A DNA stretch of 64,000 bases from Pleurostoma richardsiae (taxonomy: Eukaryota; Ascomycota; Sordariomycetes; Calosphaeriales; Pleurostomataceae). Shown here one piece after another: positions 55,452 to 64,000 of the stretch. The translations under genes and the position numbers were made by a program. A model generated the notes under the pieces. The model did no database searches, was not told the DNA's origin, and saw nothing but the letters and a program-made list of their open reading frames with translations. The DNA is taken from contig JANBVO010000009.1 of the NCBI GenBank assembly GCA_030052745.1, forward strand, positions 248,001 to 312,000, given 5' to 3'. The first letter of the stretch is position 1. Every line of letters begins with the position of its first letter.

Positions 55452-55737
55452 CGTCATGTCCATGGTCGTTCGAGTTTCTTCTTCTTCCTTTCTCATCACT
55501 TCTCGGAGTCTCCAGACTGCCCACCTGCGTTCCAAGAACAGTTTCTCTATTCACCCAACCCTCCAAGTGTCACTGTTCCCATACTACGGCTCCCTCGGCA
55601 CCCCAACCATTCATCTACCCAAGGACACAATCTGTTGTCCACCTTCGCAGTCCTCACCCTGTCAAGAGCCCACTACTCCCATCTCAGACTAGCCCAGCTT
55701 GACCCATCACCTCCTTCCCATAACCACACAAGTCGCC

Positions 55738-56647
55738 ATGTCGTCGCCATACTCCACCCAGTACTACTCGGGCACCTTGCCCATGCCGGTACCAACCAAG
55801 GACCAGTATCCCAACTACTACCAGACTGACAGCACATACTCGGTCTCCCCGCCCGAGGGTGACGCCTCAGTGAGCTCTGGCTCTGGCGTACCCTCCTACA
55901 GCAACTCGGGCTATTCGGCAACCGCGAGCTACGCGGGTAGTAGCCATGGAGACTATGACAGTGCTGGCTCCGCGAGTGGTGTTGATTTCAACGAGTATAT
56001 GCACGACCGCTTCGCGGAGTCTTTCAACCCGCTTCCTCTGGACAAAGCCATGGCCGTGCAGGCGCAAACGTAAGTAGCTCCCCTGACTCCCCTTATATTC
56101 CTTGCCGGCGAATTTGTTCCGTTGTCGCCAGTTTTTTTTTTCTAGACCGACTATCTGAATAAGTTGGTGAGCCGAGATACTGTAGACTGGACGCAGTCTG
56201 TGGTACAGTGAATCAAAACGAGACAGCGGCGGCGTCGCTAACACATGATTCGCTTAGTTCTGGAAAGCTAAACAGCAAGCACCGCGAGCTGCTCGAGCTG
56301 CAGAAGCAGGCGCAGGCACGTCTGGCGAAGACGCGCGCCCGCTTTGCTGAGGGTATGCAGGACGCCCGTGAGGTCCGGGCAGATCTAGAGTGGACGCAGA
56401 AGAAGGTCACGTAAGTAGCTGCCTGCCCCTTTCTGGGGAGATCAATTCCACGACTTTGATTGAGGCGATTCATATTTGAAACCCGTTGTCGCCCCACGCG
56501 CTCATTTGGAATGCGTAACCCCCCCTCAAAGAATACTCGCTAACTGGCATCCCCCTGAATCACAGATCGCTCAAGAACAAGGCGGCAAAAAAGCACCCAA
56601 AGGAGTATCAGAAGGCGCGCGCCCGGTACCCGTCACCGGAATATTAA
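55738..56647 (+). CDS. kxd1: KxDL-domain protein (Kxd1/BORC-BLOC-1 subunit)
   Basis: Exons 55738-56069, 56258-56410 and 56566-56647 (introns 187 and 155 bp, GT-AG, long for this genome); 188 aa. The N-terminal 110 residues are Tyr/Ser/Gly/Pro-rich and disordered (PYSTQYYSGTLPMPVP). Residues about 111-188 align with the KxDL family: HRELLELQKQAQARLAKTRA, RFAEGMQDAREVRADLEWTQ, KKVTSLKNKAAKKHPKEY, comparable with the human KxDL segment containing KRDLDSIFRR and LKGKLARQHPEAF. The helices suit a coiled coil. The eponymous K-x-D-L is R-A-D-L here. Kxd1 belongs to BLOC-1-like complexes acting on endosome/vacuole traffic. The assignment rests on pattern similarity, so an unrelated coiled-coil protein remains possible. 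Confidence 0.72.
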
Positions 56648-57951
56648 ACAAGCAGTGGGTTGCGACTGGGAGGGTTTCTGAGGCTCAAGCGCCCAACCTC
56701 ACGCGCCACGTTCCTCAGTTATGTTTTCTTACCAAGACGGCAAATGAAGAAAGGGGGCGAGTGCTTGTTCCTCGCCGCCATTCGGGGGATGCTCGCGTCG
56801 TTCCTTTCAGGAAAGAACGAGCGGGACAGACAGGGCTGCATACTTTACACCTACATCCCCGTTTCCTTCGTATGAAGCAGAGAGGAGGCTGAAAAGTTGA
56901 TGCAGTGACGTTGAGGGCGGCAAACGGATGTGGTACTTTTTGCCGCGTTGTTCGGGTATGCTAGACGCGAGGCGCGGCTCTCTCTCTCGCTGCTTTTACG
57001 GGCCGTCAGTTTGGGCGCGGGTCGCTTTTGGGTACTTGCTTTTCATCACTTGACGCGGGGGCGGCTGTTTCACGACGTTACGACATGTGATTGGACGGGA
57101 CATGGAGACGGCGAGAGGTGTGGTTCATTAGCAGGAAGTACCGGTACACGCAGCCCGGTTCTGCAGGCACCACGCCAGGCACAACCCACTCCCAAGCGCC
57201 AGGGCTGCAGTAGCCTGGTCGGGGCGGCAGCAAGGGAGGTCCCTTTGGGGACACCCCCCTGGTACCAAAGAAGGTCCGGCCCGCCTGGATAGGCCGGATG
57301 TGGCCAGATCTGGATAGAGGCTGGGGAGCACGCCGGGCAGCACACTTTCCCCCTTTGGGGCCAGGGATATTGCTCTTTTGGGAACTGAGCGAGGGCTTCT
57401 GGCCTCTCTCCGGGAGGCACGGTTTGCGGCATCGGCGTTCTTCTTTCATTGGTTAGGACCTCACCTGTAGGGGTCACCGGGGGGCCACGGGGCTTCTCCT
57501 TTTCCGTAGTCATACCAGCTGGACAAGACTGACTTCCCCCTTTCCTCACACCGTGCTTCGCTCCTCGGTGACGTGCCCTGCCGTACAGTGCGCCGCATTG
57601 CTTGCCCGTAGTACATTCGCTCCAGCTGGCCCGGATACCGTCCTCGTAGCACTGTGCTGCCGTCTATAGGTCGTATCATGTGATGAGAGAGCCGAGCTTT
57701 GATCGGGCAGCATCGCGGTGGCGCTCCCCAGGACGCATCACGTGACGGGGTCCAGGGGTAGAAGCGGTTGTACAAAAGCGTGTTTGCCTCCTGTGTCTGT
57801 CGACAGCCGCTGCACGTCCTGCAAGAGGGAAGATTGCAAGATCCTGCCCACTCTAGCCTCCTCTCAGGCGTGATAACCCCGTGGGAGTGAACCTGTGCGC
57901 TTGGGGGCCGTGGCTAAAGACCAAGGGAGAGCCCGACCTCCCAGTCGGGCC
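56648..57951. other. Intergenic between convergent genes
   Basis: 1.3 kb, no conserved coding segment or RNA gene seen. Confidence 0.45.
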
Positions 57952-58626
57952 TCAACTGTTCTTCCCAACCACGGAACCTCGCGACGGCCAAGCTCCCCTA
58001 GGCTCCAAGCCCTTAGCCTTCTCTAGGAAGCTCCAGGGGTTATCGTTGAAGCTTGGATCATGGTATTCCGTCCACCATAACCGGACAGATTCCGTTCTCC
58101 CGTGGGATCTTCCTCTTCCCCTTCCGCTGCGTCCGTACCATGTTTGATGCCTATCAGGTGTAAAAGCATCCCCAGCAATGGACACTTGCTCCGCCGCGTG
58201 TCCCTCTGCGCCCAGTTTAGCACCAATCTGTGCCTGTGCGGTCAGTGCCGCGACCTCATCGTCATGCAGAGGCCGCGGCGACCGGGACATGTCGATGTAG
58301 TGCGGTTCGGGGTCGTTGCCGTCCTCGTCATCTTCAAGAGCAATCTCGTCCGCGTTCTTCTGCTCAAGGTCGGCGCTGCCGCCGGTATGGAGAGGGAGGG
58401 TGCTGCTGTTCGAGTTTATGGGCCGCCGGCCTAGGGCTGTGGAGTTTGCGCCAGAGCCGGCGGGAGAGGCTCTTGCACCTGTTGGCCTGTCGACGATGGC
58501 ATCGTCCCTGTGGAGGTTGAACTTCCGCTTCTTGGAGCCGGCGTCGAAGCTGGAGAAGCCGAGAGCTTGGGCGATGTCGGCAGCAGAGATGTCTTCAGCC
58601 TCGATGAGAGGAGACAGGTCAGCCAT
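57952..58626 (-). CDS. Conserved fungal protein of unknown function (disordered, PWSFLE motif)
   Basis: Single exon, 224 aa, ATG at 58626 (the frame is open further upstream but without an ATG). The N-terminus MADLSPLIEAEDISAADIAQ continues into ALGFSSFDAGSKKRKFN, a short amphipathic helix followed by a basic motif that I have seen repeatedly in ascomycete hypothetical proteins. Then comes a Ser/Asn/Ala-rich linker with an acidic patch (IALEDDEDGNDPE), and a C-terminal Arg/Gly-rich stretch leading to WWTEYHDPSFNDNPWSFLEK, which is typical of the same proteins. No enzymatic domain. The pattern of two short conserved islands in a disordered protein suggests a binding adaptor, probably nuclear; that is inference. 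Confidence 0.68.
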   Translation of the reverse strand: MADLSPLIEAEDISAADIAQALGFSSFDAGSKKRKFNLHRDDAIVDRPTGARASPAGSGANSTALGRRPINSNSSTLPLHTGGSADLEQKNADEIALEDDEDGNDPEPHYIDMSRSPRPLHDDEVAALTAQAQIGAKLGAEGHAAEQVSIAGDAFTPDRHQTWYGRSGRGRGRSHGRTESVRLWWTEYHDPSFNDNPWSFLEKAKGLEPRGAWPSRGSVVGKNS

Positions 58627-59710
58627 TCCTTGACAGATGCCGCCCAGTAAGGCTGGCGGTGCTTGTTTTCGAGACCGTCGTTCGCCCTGCTGAGGTGGTG
58701 CGTTATCGAGCGTCCACAAGAAAAGACGAGTATTCGCAGGTCGCGCTGCGCCGTCCTGAAGATCGAGTCAACCGGGATAATGAAAGAATAAAGCAGAATC
58801 ACTTGGTGAGGCAATCCTCCTACGTCAACCTGCTAATAGTCAAGAGGTGCGGCGCCGCTGGCGATGGGCTGAGACGAGGTTTGGGATGACGGTGTGGCCT
58901 GCTGTGGAAAACATTTATTTCAGCCTTTCAGCCTTGCGAGGAGGAGGCCTTGACCCTCCTTTACCTTCAGCCGCCCCAGAGGAGCCCCAGATCCGCTAAA
59001 AACACAACAATCACCTCCTTTAGGCAGTGCTGGCCAGGGGTGTCTGGTGCTTATCACATTTGTACCTACGGTAGGTAGGTAGTGCAGGTAGCGCGGATCC
59101 TCCTTTCATTTGTGTTGGTGTGCAACACAACAAGACCATGTGATCCACGGGCTTTTTGGCGGCTCTGGACCCTAGAGAGAAGGACGGAGATGGATAATCC
59201 TTTGACGAAGCACAGTCCCCTCGTCTCCCGATTTCTGCATCTCGAGGCGGATATGGATTCCTGCAGATAAGAGCCAAGGTGGGTCCTCCTGCTGTTGAGG
59301 CGGTCCGTTTGACTTCGACCCCGATATGCAGGGACTCGGTGTGACATCAGACCTGAAACGCACGGCGAGTGTACAGGAATCGAGCCTCGAGCTTGTAGCG
59401 CCCCAGGCAGGGGCCGACCTCTTCCCTCGCTCGTCTGAATAACATCACCACCTGGACGCCCCCGTTCTTCCCCTCTGACGCTCTACATATGTGACTTGCG
59501 AATTAGTCTTGAATCCTACCTAGGGATATTGTTCCACTCCACTTGTCACTTCCTCGGATTTGCGCCTAGAAAGCCATCTTGTTTAGTCGTACACATAGAC
59601 TCATGAGCTTCAACTCTCCGAGCCAACTGCAGCATCCCTCGGTCTCTACCTGCTGAAAACTTCAAGCTATCTCGCGCATCTCTCTGCCCGCCGTGCTGGC
59701 GCCGCCGACA
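58627..59710. other. Divergent intergenic region
   Basis: 1.1 kb between the start codons of two conserved unknowns. A TACCTACGGTAGGTAGGTAG patch lies near 59065-59085; otherwise nothing recognised. Confidence 0.45.
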
Positions 59711-60361
59711 ATGGCCGACAGCCCGCCCAGCGCCGTTGCGCTCCGCCTACCATCTCGGTACGCCCAATCACCATCCACCACCCCCGACGCTCTAGCCTTC
59801 ACAACCCCTCCCCCAGAGTGGCTTCACCGCACCTGGGCAGTAACCCACTCGACGCTCTCCATGTGGCGCACAGCCCGCAACGTCCGCATCAGTTACACCC
59901 CACTGCCTCCGAAGCCAGCTGCCTCTTCATCCTCTCCCGCCGACCCGCTCCCTCGCAACCAAGACCTCGTCGAGTACGAGTCGTCGTCCGGGAAGGGCGG
60001 CGTCAAGACCGTGTCAGGGGCCAACTCCGCGTCCGGGCCCGCGTACGACGGGTCCTGGGAGTGGCGCGGGAGGGGCTGGCTATTCTTTGTAACGAGCCAC
60101 TGGGAGGTGCTGGGCTGGGGCGAGCGAACGCTTCCTGGCCAGAGCGGCGGAGTCGAAAGATGGGCGGTGACGTGGTTCGCCGCGACGCTGTTCACGAAGG
60201 AGGGCATCGACGTGTACAGTGACCGGAAGGAGGGTATCAGTGAGGCGCTGCTGGGAGAGATTATGGCGGCGCTGAAGGGGCTGGCGGCGAAAGAGCTGGT
60301 GGTGATGTGCGAAAAGGATATGAGGCCTGTGGAGATCAAGTTACCCTGGAAAGAGAGGTAA
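59711..60361 (+). CDS. Conserved fungal protein of unknown function, lipocalin/calycin-like pattern
   Basis: Single exon, 216 aa, start ATG 59711 (ACAATGG). The core reads PPEWLHRTWAVTHSTLSMWR, then RNVRISYTPL, DLVEYESSSGKGGVKTVSG, SWEWRGRGWLFFVTSHWEVL, WAVTWFAATLFTKEGIDVYS. This Trp-rich succession of short strands beginning with G/R-x-W is how calycin-like beta barrels look (a lipocalin starts GxW), and fungal relatives have the same order. The end has an amphipathic helix (SEALLGEIMAALKGLAAKEL) and MCEKDMRPVEIKLPWKER. No signal peptide or TM, so cytosolic. Ligand and role unknown; the barrel fold is inferred. Confidence 0.72.
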   Translation: MADSPPSAVALRLPSRYAQSPSTTPDALAFTTPPPEWLHRTWAVTHSTLSMWRTARNVRISYTPLPPKPAASSSSPADPLPRNQDLVEYESSSGKGGVKTVSGANSASGPAYDGSWEWRGRGWLFFVTSHWEVLGWGERTLPGQSGGVERWAVTWFAATLFTKEGIDVYSDRKEGISEALLGEIMAALKGLAAKELVVMCEKDMRPVEIKLPWKER

Positions 60362-60534
60362 AGACTATACCAGATGTGCGTGTATCTGTTCGTCGAGAGA
60401 GCTACTAGCTGCCATTCGAATCTAAGCAGGGCGGCCAAACCACACTGGGAACACATTTCAACTAGGTACTTGAAGGTGTTGGACAGTCTTTTGGTCTCCA
60501 ACTAGTCTCGAGCCGCGGCTGGGGCTCGGGGGCG

Positions 60535-61717
60535 TCATTGAGCCATATCTGCTACCTTGGACGCCTTCTGATTGTCCAACTCTCGATGATGGTGCCGCCG
60601 CCGACTTTCGTGTTTGAATGCGTCGTCATTTCGCCTCCCCCAGCGGTGTGCTTCTTCGCCTTCCCACTTATTATCACGATGCCCTTGCGCGAGTCCCCGG
60701 TCCGCCCGGTCCTTTTGCCTGCCGGGCTCTTGCTCTCGTCGTCGAGACTGCGGTGCATCAAGGCTGAACCCCTCAAGCTCCCCAGCCCCATTACCGTCTT
60801 CACCGCTCTCTCCTCGTCTCCTCCGCTTCCTCCCGCTCCTCCGTTCTTCCCTCCTCAACTCCCTCAACTCCCGCTCTCTCTCATCTGCTTCCCTCTTCCT
60901 GTCCCTCTCGATCTCACGCACCTTTCGCGCCCCCGTCTTCATCATCGCCAGAGGATCTCCCGCCTGCATCCTAGCGGCATCCCTCCGCCGCCGCTCCGGG
61001 TCCTCGTTCCCCCATGCGTCCTTCCCTGGCGTCTCTACGTCGGCCTCCTTCTCCGCAGCACTCTCCCAGCTCTTCGCGTACCACGGGCCTGCGGAGCTGA
61101 GGAGTTGCCGGCCCCGCCCAGCTGCGTTGGCGAATCGCAGCGTGTACTGGTCCTCCTCATCGCGCCGCTTCTTTGCCTTCTCGGCTTCTGCCTCTGCGCT
61201 CTTCTCTCCTCTCTGCTGCTGGGCGGCGACCTCCTCCCCGAAGAGATCAATATGTCCATCCTTCCCAACGATGTCGCCGGTCTTGACACTTGTATTTCTG
61301 CTTCTCAAAAGCTCCGTTCTCGCCTTACCTCCTGCCTCTGCCTCCTCTCGCGCCACACGCATTTCAAAGTCGGTATCGTCCTCACCCGCGCGCTTCCGCT
61401 TGCGTTTCTCCCTCAGAAAGCCCACTGTGGCATCCCGAGACGCACGGCCGGGCAAGTCGGCTGCAGGGGGTGACGGCGAGGGTAGAGGCGGCGGGACCTC
61501 GCCGCGCAGGATGGCTAGGCGGCGCGCGGCGTCAGCCTCCTGCATACGCTGCTCGCTGGCCTCCTCGCAGGCGCGCGCAGCCGCCTCGTCGCGCCGGACG
61601 CGCTCGACGTTGGCGGCATTGTAGACGTTCCAAGACTTCTTCCCGAGGAGATGGCTAATGTTGGATGCGTCAATACAGTTCCGATCTCGTAGGAAGTAGG
61701 ACGACATACAGAGGCAT
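60535..61717 (-). CDS. LENG1-like Cir_N-domain protein
   Basis: Exons 61717-61710 and 61654-60535 separated by a 55-bp GT-AG intron; 375 aa. The first exon has only 8 coding bases; splicing yields MPLHLLGKKSWNVYN, the invariant start of the LENG1 family (Cir_N domain: NVERVRRDEAAARACEE). A second ATG at 61707 lies inside the intron and gives an N-terminus, MSSYFLRDRNCIDAS, not seen in relatives. The rest is a long charged helix-rich protein: FEMRVAREEAEAGGKAR, GHIDLFGEE, PWYAKSW, MKTGARKVREIERDRKREAD, Lys/Arg/Glu-rich, ending basic. Human LENG1 is nuclear and linked to spliceosome preparations; the role is not defined. Confidence 0.9.
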
Positions 61718-62600
61718 TTTAGTTGGAGATAAACTGTTCAGCAGCTTCTGCTGGACTGAGAAGGCAGATGGGCAGACTGTTCGTGAGCGCTGTAGCTATT
61801 ATTGCATGGCTGGAGCTGTAGTACAGTACTCTGTCTAGGCCCTGAGTTTCAGTTGTGCAACTGGCGGGGTGCGATCGTGGGGTAGCCGGGCCGTACTGGT
61901 GCAGATCCCTAGCGCCGAGCGGTACCCATTATCTTCAGAACATGCTGCTGAAGGAGAGAGGCTCGCCAGATTTCAAGGTTTTGGCAACGAGTACTCAATA
62001 ACCTGGACGAGTCACTACATTGAGTCGCGTTTGATGATACGTTCGAGCCACACGATTAGCATTTTACTGATCTTGATAGCAAAGAGAATGGCAGGCTGGT
62101 ACCGGACCGAGTCCGCAAATGCATGCCCTACTATGTAGGCACACAGCAAACCCGGCTCCGGCCACCAGAAGTAAATACAACCACACATAGACCCCAATTG
62201 GGAAAACACAACGAATGAAGGGGTATCCTGCCGAGGCCAGTGCACAACTTATTCCTCTCCATCTTTCCTAACAACCATTCCATCGTTCAGGGGTATTCCG
62301 TGCACGTGGTGAGAGCCACGCTTCTTTTCGTTCCGAGACCTATTAGTACAGCCCATGTCGTTGATTCTACATCATTCTGACTCGGCGTTGTTTCCAGGGG
62401 TATAGAATCACTTTGGAACAAAAGCAGAGCCGTGCAATAATAAGCAAGAAAAAGAAAAAGAAAAAGAAAAAATAGATCCCAGGCAAACAAGCAAGTCGAG
62501 CCACACGCGCCGACGCGAAGAAGTCGCGTTGATCAGCCTCTCACCGCTGACCAAGCAGCCTCCCCGAAGGGGGCATAACTCAATCTTCAACCGAAGTAGT
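61718..62600. other. Intergenic with a GAAAAA repeat
   Basis: 880 bp between two minus-strand genes. A (GAAAAA)4-type run lies at 62448-62472. No coding signal. Confidence 0.5.
62448..62472. repeat. (GAAAAA)n microsatellite
   Basis: About four tandem GAAAAA units in the spacer downstream of the stomatin gene. Confidence 0.9.
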
Positions 62601-63903
62601 TCAGATGTTCTCGACGACGCGAGCGTTCAAGGCCTGCTGGAAACTGGCGTCCTGACCGCCAAAGTCACTGAAGTTGATGCCGCTGCGCTCGGCGCCATCC
62701 TTGTCGGGATCATATTTGCTGTCAGCCAGGGCGGCACCAAAGGCAGCGTTGCTCGGCATTGTCTGGTTCGCAGCAGGCAGGAAGATGACCTTGCTATTGG
62801 CGGACTTGGCCATCGACTGCATAGCCTCGAGGTAGCGAATCTGCATGGCTGGTGCTGAGGAGAGAATATCGGCGGCTTGGCGCATCAGCTTGGCGCTCTC
62901 GACCTATTCGCAGTAGTCAGCTTCTGTCAAGTCAAACCACAGCGAAGGACGCCCCTCCTGAACTGGGGCGGGGATGGACAAACCTCGGCCTTGGCAGCAA
63001 TGATCTTGCTTTCACCGATACGCTTGCTCTGGGCGGCCATGGACAGCGACTCCTGGAGCTCCTGGCTGAAGATAATGTCCTTGATGAGCATGCTCTCAAC
63101 CTGGACACCCCAGCCTGCGGCAACATCCTCGATGATTTCGCCAATGGACTGGGCAATCTCCTCACGCCGCTCAATGACGTCTTGCAGAACACGCGCACCG
63201 ACAACGTGTCGCAAAGTGGTCTGCGTACGCTCGATGAGAGCTTGGCGGACGTTCGTAATGCCGAAGGCGGCCTTGTGAGGGCTGACGATGTGATAGTAGA
63301 TGACCGACGTGAGATTAACGGTGACATTGTCCTTGGTCATGCAGACCTGCTTCGGAACCTCTGCAGCGATAGGAATGCGTTAGCATGCCATACAATAAAA
63401 CACCGCGTCAAGATTGCTGGAAGGCGACTTACCGACGATCTGGATCTTGACATCGACCTGAATTAGGCGCTCCGACAGCGGGTTGACCTTGACCAGGCCG
63501 GGATCGACTGCCTTGTAGAATTTGCCGAACTTGGTGACCAGGCCGACATTGCCCTGACCGACGTTTTTGTACGGATTAGGGCAGCAGATACAGCAGGGAA
63601 ATGCTCCCATGGTACCAATGAGAGCACCGAATCCATTGACTAGAGAACGTGCGGTCAGTCAGGTGAAGGGAGGACCTAGAGGCACAAGATCAAAGCCGAG
63701 CTTTGAGGCGAGGTCGACATACTCATGCTTCCATACCATCCTTTGGGGTTGGCGTCGGTGTCGACAACGGTAGCATAGCTTCTCTGAAGGTCCTCGGGGC
63801 GAGGAGGCTCGACGGACATGTTGGCCTGGGGGCGGAAGCCGGTGGCCTGACCGGCGCCGTTGGTGCGGGCAGCGCTGTCCTTGGAAGTGCTGCCGGAGTC
63901 CAT
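62601..63903 (-). CDS. Stomatin/SPFH-domain membrane protein
   Basis: Forms oligomeric scaffolds on membranes, probably organising lipid microdomains or regulating channels and proteases. Exons 63903-63723, 63639-63433, 63360-62984 and 62903-62601 (all GT-AG); 355 aa. The N-terminal 65 residues are polar. They are followed by GFGALIGTMGAFPCCICCPN, a hydrophobic hairpin-type anchor ending in a Cys cluster (CCICC) likely to be palmitoylated. The SPFH domain contains NVGQGNVGLVTKFGKFYKA, KVNPLSERLIQVDVKIQI, MTKDNVTVNLTSVIYYHIV, ALIERTQTTLRHVVGARVLQ, GWGVQVESMLIKDIIFSQEL and AAQSKRIGESKIIAAKAEVE. The C-terminal coiled coil (SAKLMRQAADILSSAPAMQI, YLEAMQSMAKSANSKVIFLP) ends the protein about as in bacterial and fungal stomatins. 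Confidence 0.95.
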
Positions 63904-64000
63904 GTTGGAAAGGCGCAGGAAAGATGGATGCTGTTGAGTGTGAGGTGGAATATGCCTGTATCTACTGTACTGTCTCTGGCCTCTGACCTTGCGCTGGAGC

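Larger units (their letters stand above)
50689..55737. other. 5-kb gene-poor spacer
   Basis: No conserved coding segment recognised on either strand. The right-hand 1.2 kb (54500-55700) is strongly C/T-rich on the plus strand and contains the KXD1 promoter and leader. An 18-bp T run (53743-53760) and a 16-bp C run (54653-54668) are present. Small ORFs are plentiful but lack features of real genes; non-coding RNA cannot be excluded. Confidence 0.4.

Noticed and set aside
60538-61624. Plus-strand open frames over 300 codons opposite the LENG1-like gene
   Set aside because: Ser/Arg/Pro/Leu-rich translations are the antisense of a Lys/Glu/Arg-rich protein; no family match.
61655-61707. ATG at 61707 as the start of the LENG1-like protein
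   Set aside because: It lies within a well-formed 55-bp intron; the spliced start MPLHLLGKKSWN fits the family.
1-64000. CRISPR arrays, rRNA genes, bacterial operons, biosynthetic gene clusters
   Set aside because: No repeat-spacer pattern or rRNA sequence was seen; genes are spliced eukaryotic genes and no PKS, NRPS or terpene synthase is present.

Overview
The window is nuclear DNA of a filamentous ascomycete (Pezizomycotina, most likely a Sordariomycete). The evidence is dense GT-AG introns of about 50-150 bp, compact genes with few or no overlaps, fungal single-copy orthologues (Gpi3, Nop58, Vma6, Rps0, Lte1, Sec18, Spb4, Dgk1, Ccc1), and fungus-restricted families (DUF3716 proteins, a fungal ubiquitin-like/RS protein). 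Coordinates are genomic spans from start codon to stop codon. Exon boundaries are given in the evidence and were worked out by reading-frame continuity, splice signals and remembered family sequence; none was checked against RNA or a database.

Layout. 1-8,500: a 3'-truncated RNA-helicase-like gene (Dbp6 N-terminus) divergent from GPI3, then a histidine phosphatase, an EutQ-like cupin and an alkyltransferase-like (ATL) DNA-repair protein. 8,500-22,000 is the accessory stretch: a broken NPP1-like (necrosis-inducing family) fossil, an orphan exon-like relic, a DUF3140 + Hva1-TUDOR fusion gene, a decayed GH5 endoglucanase, a large two-copy DUF3716 protein, a true MGMT (so both MGMT-family proteins lie within 10.5 kb), and a 12-exon gene built from repeated Cys/His modules. 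22,000-38,600 is a conserved core: Hub1-like protein, NOP58, VMA6, mitochondrial uS15m, RPS0, a Ccc1-type vacuolar transporter and the very large Ras-GEF LTE1. 38,600-42,260 is gene-free apart from a 123-bp MITE. 42,260-50,700: SEC18, SPB4, DGK1. 50,700-55,700 has no recognisable gene. 55,700-64,000: a KxDL (BORC/BLOC-1) protein, two conserved fungal unknowns, a LENG1-type Cir_N protein and a stomatin.

How genes work together: several are housekeeping pairs sharing divergent promoters (NOP58/VMA6; uS15m/RPS0; Dbp6-like/GPI3). Ribosome biogenesis and translation are over-represented (Dbp6-like, NOP58, uS15m, RPS0, SPB4), and membrane traffic and lipid genes recur (GPI3, VMA6, SEC18, KXD1, DGK1, CCC1). 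There is no evidence of a biosynthetic cluster.

The most unusual item is the gene at 19,970-22,008. Ten or more small zinc-ligand-like modules (C-x2-H-x-C-x4-C) are each carried on an exon flanked by phase-1 introns, and each intron splits the module's histidine codon. One module holds a long Gln/His insertion and one exon appears to have lost its splice acceptor. Other points of note are non-canonical introns in essential genes (GC-AG in RPS0 and VMA6, an apparent GT-TG in SEC18), genes whose true start codon is in a tiny first exon (LENG1-like, 8 coding bases; NOP58, 35; uS15m, 46), and the DUF3140-TUDOR fusion.
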